The notes beneath the pieces are model-generated. The model did no database searches, was not told the origin of the DNA, and saw only the letters and a list, made by a program, of their open reading frames with translations. This document shows, in pieces, positions 59,848-64,000 of a stretch of DNA of 64,000 nt. Positions within the stretch are counted from its first letter, which is position 1; every line of letters starts with the position of its first letter. The position numbers and the translations under genes were made by a program. The stretch is from Pseudomonadota bacterium (GTDB lineage Bacteria; Pseudomonadota; Gammaproteobacteria; Steroidobacterales; Steroidobacteraceae). The stretch lies in NCBI GenBank assembly GCA_016705325.1, contig JADIYJ010000008.1:1-64000 (forward strand), written 5' to 3'.

Positions 59848-61875
59848 TCAGATGCCGAATGGATAGGTGTCCGGAGCCCCCTTCACTTCGGACGAGTCGA
59901 GCGGCGTGACGGCGCAGGTCTGGTCGAACCAGACATACTCGTCGAACTGCCGTGGCAGGACGGCCTCGAAGTAATGGCTCTGCAGTTCGGTCTCCGGGCG
60001 ATAGATCACGCCGATCGCCCGCTCGAGCCTCGGCTTCAGCAACGCCGTGCGCAGGTCGTCGGCTGCGGGCCTGCGCAGGGGCAGCAGAAAGCCCGGCACT
60101 CCGGCCGCATGGAACAGTCGCTCGTAGCTTTTCTCAAGCGACGGGCGAACGTCCTTCACGAGCATGGGTCCGTCCCAGTCGGATGCCGCAGCAACGGTAC
60201 CGCTGTGGGTGCCGAAGCCGATCGAGTATGCATCCAGGCCGAAGTGGTTGCGGCACAACTGGCCGATGTTGTGCTCGCCGCGCCTCGACATTTCCGTCGC
60301 GCTGGCATCGCCGACGTGGGAGTTGTGCGCCCAGACGATGCCGCGGCTGCCGGGCCCGTAGTGACGCAGCAGGTTCTGCAGCGTCTCGAACATGTGCCCG
60401 TCACGCAGGTTCCAGCTGGCGCGTGAGCCGTAGTACATGACCCGGTAGTACTGCTCCGCGTTCGTCACCAGCAGCGCGTTCTGCGCCGCATCCAGGAAGC
60501 GCTCGCCGTCGTGCTCGGCGTAGGCCTGCTGCTTCTGCTGCAGGTCCACCAGCACCGCGACCACTTCGTCCTCGCAGGTGCGGTACTGCCCCGTCAGTGC
60601 CGCCTGGCCGTAGGTCGCCGGATCCGTCTGCCAGGGCGTGAGGCAACCGTAGCGCAGCCGCGCCACGCGCGCGGTGTGCGGGTCCACCTCGTCCAGGTAC
60701 TTCAGGACCGCGCGGATCGAGCTGTGCAGACTGTACAGGTCGAGCCCGTGAAACGCCGTGCGCTGCGTGAACTTGAGGCTCGCATTGCGCGCGTGCAGCC
60801 AGTCGACGAACTCGCGGGTCTCGCGATTGCGCCACATCCACACCGGGAAGCGGGCGAAGGCCGTCCACTCGGACGGCGGGTAGTTCGCGTGCCGCACGTA
60901 GTGGTCGACGCGTGCGGCGTCCGGCCAGTCGCCCTCGATTGCGACGAATGCGAAGCCCCCGCGTTCGATCAGCTGGCGCGTGATGCGGGCCCGGAAGCGA
61001 TAAAACTCCGAGGTTCCATGCGAGGCCTCGCCGATCAGCACGACACGGGCCGTACCGATCCGCTCGAGCAGGGGCGCGAGGTCGGCCGACGCGATGGCCG
61101 CCAAAGCCTCGCACTTGAGTGCGATCGAACTCGCGAGTCGGGCGTCATCGAGCGGAGCCGGCCGGGCGGGGGCGAGCTGGACCGGTTGGTCGTCCGGCCG
61201 GTCCGGCGTCCAGCCTTCCTCGCCGACGAGCGGCACGAAGCGCACGTCGAGCAGTTCTTCGGTCTGGAAATCTTCCTCGGCAACCCGTGTGATTCGCAGC
61301 AGTTCCTGGGTTCGCCGGTCCCGTGATCCGACGGGAATCACCATCCGCCCGCCGATCCGGAGCTGGTGCTTCAGCGACTCAGGCACCGTGGGCCCACCGG
61401 CTGCGACGACGATGGCGTCGAACGGGGCATGCTCGGGCCAGCCGAGCGTGCCATCGCCGTGACGCACGTGCACATTGTCGAAGCCCTCCGTGGCGAGTGT
61501 CGCTGCGGCCTTCACGGCCAGCTGGCTGTAACGTTCAATGGTGTAGACATGCTGTGCGATCTTCGCGATCACTGCCGCCGCGTAGCCCGAGCCGGTGCCG
61601 ATCTCGAGGACCGTCTCGCCGCCCTGCAGCAGCAATGCCTCGACCATCAACGCGACGATATAAGGCTGCGAGATCGTCTGGCCTTCCTCGATCGGCAAGG
61701 GCGAGTCGTCGTAGGCGAACTCGCGCAGGTCAGGCGGCAGGAAGGCCTCGCGCGGCACGCTGCGCATTGCGTCGAGGACGAGCGGGGCATGCACACCGCG
61801 GTGCACGACCTGCCGGTCCACCATTGACTGGCGGAGTCTGCGGTAGTCGGGGTGCTTGTCCTTAAGCACATCCAT
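59848..61875 (-). CDS. Fusion of isoaspartate methyltransferase (PCMT) and erythromycin-esterase-like domain
   Basis: A 675-residue cytoplasmic fusion. Residues about 1-205 are a PCMT domain (MVDRQVVHRGVHAPLVLDAM, EGQTISQPYIVALMVEALLL and SAM site VLEIGTGSGYAAAVIAKIA). Residues about 235-670 are an erythromycin-esterase-like domain with LIGEASHGTSEFYRFRARIT, AIEGDWPDAARVDHYVRH and VWAHNSHVGDA, carrying the His/Glu residues of the EreA/PMT-associated hydrolase family. PCMT repairs isoaspartyl damage; such fusions occur in other bacteria, with unknown substrate for the second half. Antibiotic resistance should not be assumed. Confidence 0.88.
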   Translation of the reverse strand: MDVLKDKHPDYRRLRQSMVDRQVVHRGVHAPLVLDAMRSVPREAFLPPDLREFAYDDSPLPIEEGQTISQPYIVALMVEALLLQGGETVLEIGTGSGYAAAVIAKIAQHVYTIERYSQLAVKAAATLATEGFDNVHVRHGDGTLGWPEHAPFDAIVVAAGGPTVPESLKHQLRIGGRMVIPVGSRDRRTQELLRITRVAEEDFQTEELLDVRFVPLVGEEGWTPDRPDDQPVQLAPARPAPLDDARLASSIALKCEALAAIASADLAPLLERIGTARVVLIGEASHGTSEFYRFRARITRQLIERGGFAFVAIEGDWPDAARVDHYVRHANYPPSEWTAFARFPVWMWRNRETREFVDWLHARNASLKFTQRTAFHGLDLYSLHSSIRAVLKYLDEVDPHTARVARLRYGCLTPWQTDPATYGQAALTGQYRTCEDEVVAVLVDLQQKQQAYAEHDGERFLDAAQNALLVTNAEQYYRVMYYGSRASWNLRDGHMFETLQNLLRHYGPGSRGIVWAHNSHVGDASATEMSRRGEHNIGQLCRNHFGLDAYSIGFGTHSGTVAAASDWDGPMLVKDVRPSLEKSYERLFHAAGVPGFLLPLRRPAADDLRTALLKPRLERAIGVIYRPETELQSHYFEAVLPRQFDEYVWFDQTCAVTPLDSSEVKGAPDTYPFGI

Positions 61876-62007
61876 GGCAGGTGTAGTGATACGCCACCGC
61901 GCACGGCTTGAAAATCCGTGCATTCATCGACCCTGGAGCGACGCCACGACGTGTCGCTGAACCCATTCCAGGTCAGTTGGTCACGCAGCGGGTGCGGACG
62001 CGTGGCT

Positions 62008-62544
62008 CTATCGTCCCGTCTTCTCGTACCTGCCAACGAGTTCCGCGTGCGCCAGCACGTGACCTTGCATCGCCGCCTCGACCTGTGCCTTGGTCGGACG
62101 CTTGAGACCGTCGAGCATGACGTCCAGCGCGTACAGCTTATGGAAGTAGCGATGCCGGCCGATGGGCGGACAGGGACCGCCGTAGCCCGTGCGTTTCCAA
62201 TCGTTCAGGCCCTCGACCGTTCCCTCAGGCAGGGCGGCCGGCGCGATACCCTCCGCCAGGCCAGCCGCATCCACGGGCAGGTTTACGAGCACCCAGTGAA
62301 CCCACGTCATCTTCGGCGCCCGCGGGTCGGGTGCGTCGGGATCGTCGACGATCAGCACCAGCGATCTTGCGCCGGCCGGTACTCCTTGCCAGTGCAGCGG
62401 CGGCGAAACATCGTCGCCCTCACACGTGTAGCGGCCCGGTATCGCCGCGCCGGGGCCGAATGCAGTCGACGAGATTTCCAATGCCATGGCCGGGCCTCCT
62501 GCGAGCAGTGCAATCAGCAACAGCGACGTGTTTCCGAGTGTCAA
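62008..62544 (-). CDS. YbhB/YbcL-family (PEBP-like) exported protein
   Basis: A 178-residue protein with a signal peptide (about 1-21) and a PEBP fold: EGDDVSPPLHWQGVPAGARS, LVLIVDDPDAPDPRAPKMTW, HWVLVNLP and the C-terminal GGPCPPIGRHRYFHKLYALD. These phosphatidylethanolamine-binding-protein relatives (Raf kinase inhibitor-like) bind phosphorylated ligands; their role in bacteria is uncertain. Start is TTG at 62544, overlapping the stop of the truncated sterol desaturase gene. Confidence 0.88.
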   Translation of the reverse strand: MTLGNTSLLLIALLAGGPAMALEISSTAFGPGAAIPGRYTCEGDDVSPPLHWQGVPAGARSLVLIVDDPDAPDPRAPKMTWVHWVLVNLPVDAAGLAEGIAPAALPEGTVEGLNDWKRTGYGGPCPPIGRHRYFHKLYALDVMLDGLKRPTKAQVEAAMQGHVLAHAELVGRYEKTGR

Positions 62545-63188
62545 CCTGCGCTCCTGACGAGTTCAGTCCCTGTGAAGCAGCGGGGCCTTGACCCTGCGGG
62601 GCCGCCAGCCATGCGGCGAATAGCCTCGGTGTGGATCCAGAACTGGTAGAGCAGGTTGAGGCCGCTCTGCAGGAAGATCATCTTGGGCGGAAAGCCGATC
62701 AGCAGCAGGACGAACCACGGCGCCCAGGTGCCGACCAGCACGCCGGTCCAGGGCTGCCGGATTGCCGTCGACAGGTTGTACTCCTGCGACGAATGATGAT
62801 TGACGTGAGCTGCCCACCAGAAGCGGCACTCGTGGCTGATGCGATGGAACCAGTAGTACGCCAGGTCGTCGAGCACGACAATCGCCGCCCAGGCCCAGGG
62901 CGAACTCATCGAGATGTCGTAGACCCGGAACTGGTAGATCCAGGTGAAGACGGCGACGGTGGCGCCGGCCAATGCGATATTGGTGGCGCCGTTGCCGGCA
63001 CGCATGCCGATCGATGCGAACGTGTCCCGCACCGTGTGGCGGCCGCGGACGAGGTGAGCGCGGATCAGTGCCATCTCGAGCAACATCAGCCCGAAGCGCG
63101 CCAGCACCAGGATCTGGGCAGTGGTCTCAGGGCCTTCATGTCGCGACGCTCCCCCCGGGCGAAGTGCAGGCTGGCAAACATATACCAT
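62541..63188 (-). pseudogene. Sterol desaturase family protein, truncated at both ends
   Basis: From about 63120 the minus strand encodes a fatty-acid-hydroxylase/sterol-desaturase membrane protein: LVLARFGLMLLEMALIRAHL, then LDDLAYYWFHRISHECRFWW and HVNHHSSQEYNLSTAIRQPW, two of the three His clusters that bind the diiron centre. After YQFWIHTEAIRRM the normal continuation with the third cluster (HHxxHH) is replaced by unrelated residues and a stop. The upstream codons also look foreign. It probably cannot hold both irons. Confidence 0.7.
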
Positions 63189-63258
63189 GTGGCGGGCGGG
63201 GTGCAGCGGTCGGTCGACGGGCCCGCTGCGAAGTTGCAGTGTCCGGTATTGCGAACCT

Positions 63259-63712
63259 TCAGGCAGCCGAGGCGCCCGCCACTCCCGTGAGCACGCCGAT
63301 CTGTTCGAGTGAGAATCCACTGTCGGTCAGCAGCGGTCCCGTCATGCGTCAGGCGAGCGAGTCGCCGAACTTGTACCGCGCGATGGTCGCCAGCCACCAG
63401 CGCATTCCAGGCCGAGCGACGAACTCGTGACACAACCCGGCATGGCCGCGCCATTCCAGCCGCAGCTGGGTGATCGCATAACCGTCGGTGGCGATGTCCT
63501 GGGTCGCGGAGACGACGTTGGCGCAGAGCAGCGCGGCGAGCAGCCAGGGCAGCCGGTCGATCCAGGTCTCGAAGCCGCGGGAGGCGACCAGCGGCGCCCA
63601 CAGGAACTTGAGCGCCCATGGCAGTGCGAGCGCGCTGGTGAAGCCGATCAGCGAGAGCGAGACGTCCTGCTCGCGCAACAGTGCCGGCGACGCCTTCGTA
63701 ATCAGGCCGGAC
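63259..63712 (-). pseudogene. AmpG-like MFS permease remnant with deletions and an in-frame stop
   Basis: The minus strand encodes GLITKASPALLREQDVSLSL, then IGFTSALALPWALKFLWAPL, typical of AmpG-type (PAT) permeases that import muropeptides. A deletion leads to VVSATQDIATDGYA, another to GMRWWLATIARYKFGDSLA, followed by a stop; the same frame resumes with TGPLLTDSGFSLEQIGVLTG and ends at 63259. Most of the 12 helices are missing. The normal gene is over 400 codons, so this is a dead relic. Confidence 0.75.
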
Positions 63713-64000
63713 TGTCCGCGATCCATTCCTCGAGCAGTTCGCGCAGCAGTGGCAGCGTCACCGAACCGCGTCCGAGTACCTGGTCGTGAAACGCCCGCAG
63801 GTCGAACTGTGTCCCGAGCTTCGCCTTCGCAGCGTCGCGCAGGCGCAGGATTTCCAGGTTGCCGATCATGTAGGAGGGCGCCTGTCCGGGCCATGAGACA
63901 TAGCGGTTCACCTCACCGCGTACCTGTGCCGGGGAAAGCGTCGCCTGTTCCGTGAGCAGCCTGATCGCTTCTTCGTAACTCATCCCGCGGGTGTGGATGC
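63702..64000 (-). CDS. C-terminal part of a DUF885 protein, cut by the window edge
   Basis: The frame enters from the right edge (IHTRGMSYEEAIRLLTEQAT) and continues VRGEVNRYVSWPGQAPSYMI, then LRLRDAAKAKLGTQFDLRAF and HDQVLGRGSVTLPLLRELLE. These are the closing segments of DUF885 proteins, large exported M2-metallopeptidase-like proteins of unknown substrate. About 98 residues are visible; the catalytic HExxH-like region lies outside the window. Its stop overlaps the AmpG relic. Confidence 0.85.
   Translation of the reverse strand, partial: IHTRGMSYEEAIRLLTEQATLSPAQVRGEVNRYVSWPGQAPSYMIGNLEILRLRDAAKAKLGTQFDLRAFHDQVLGRGSVTLPLLRELLEEWIADSPA

Noticed and set aside
59848..61875. Macrolide-resistance gene
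   Set aside because: The Ere-like domain belongs to a broad family and is fused to PCMT; nothing indicates macrolide hydrolysis.
1..64000. tRNA, rRNA or CRISPR loci
   Set aside because: No cloverleaf-type sequence with conserved arms, no rRNA signature and no regularly spaced repeats were noticed by eye; a covariance-model scan was not possible.

Overview
The window is GC-rich, densely coded DNA from a proteobacterial chromosome. A gammaproteobacterium is likely, judging by the YjjJ-type HipA, DgcZ-like cyclase, GcvA-type LysR regulator, CtaB/SCO proteins and the FNR- and CRP-type boxes, but I saw no rRNA, tRNA or ribosomal marker that fixes the lineage. I saw no CRISPR array.

Layout. 1-3,700 is accessory: gene fragments, two IS4 transposase scraps, an MBL-fold hydrolase and a complete BrnT/BrnA toxin-antitoxin pair. 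3,700-11,600 holds signalling genes (zinc-binding diguanylate cyclase, GntR regulator, CBS protein, GGDEF/EVL protein, HDOD protein) around an exported oligopeptidase B. 11,600-15,700 holds a frameshifted lipoprotein with a transglycosylase fold, a frameshifted serine hydrolase and a LysR regulator. 15,800-20,700 is a trehalose/glucan cluster: otsB, GH15, and an otsA fused to a membrane sensor. 20,700-22,230 (minus strand) is a small redox operon: a four-helix membrane protein, a lipoyl-carrier-like protein and a thioredoxin/four-helix fusion. 22,400-27,500 is a second accessory stretch with HipA-YjjJ, CorC, VapBC beside the tail of a lost acyl-CoA ligase, an eroded TIR/TPR gene, and an antitoxin whose toxin is now a chimera.

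27,500-29,940 is a redox operon (ethylbenzene-dehydrogenase-type haem protein, DUF2231 membrane protein, triheme cytochrome c). 30,000-44,800 is mixed: an MDR reductase, exported small proteins, a broken IS1634 element, a DsbA-like protein, PadR/PspC, class I aldolase, a phasin-like protein, a CHASE2 protein, an M48 protease, an HD protein and a MarR regulator. 45,060-52,540 is an eight-gene respiratory operon: a B-type heme-copper enzyme, haem O synthase, two SCO proteins, a cytochrome b/ferredoxin/MvhD fusion and hemerythrin. 52,600-64,000 holds peptidases, a PAS-GGDEF-EAL protein, PBP7, a PCMT/erythromycin-esterase fusion, and decaying or edge-cut genes.

Two themes stand out. First, three redox operons each carry an FNR/DNR-type box. 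Two boxes (27,529 and 45,076) are exact TTGA-N6-TCAA palindromes, each centred about 41.5 bp before the start point predicted from a suitable -10. The third (22,263) differs at one position. The catalytic subunit at 45,922-47,622 has glutamine where oxygen-reducing B-type oxidases carry the cross-linked active-site tyrosine, so a nitric oxide reductase role (sNOR/NorSY-like) is a serious alternative to a ba3 oxidase. Second, many accessory genes survive as shortened copies with their ends present and middles missing, or with single-base frameshifts, while the core operons are intact.
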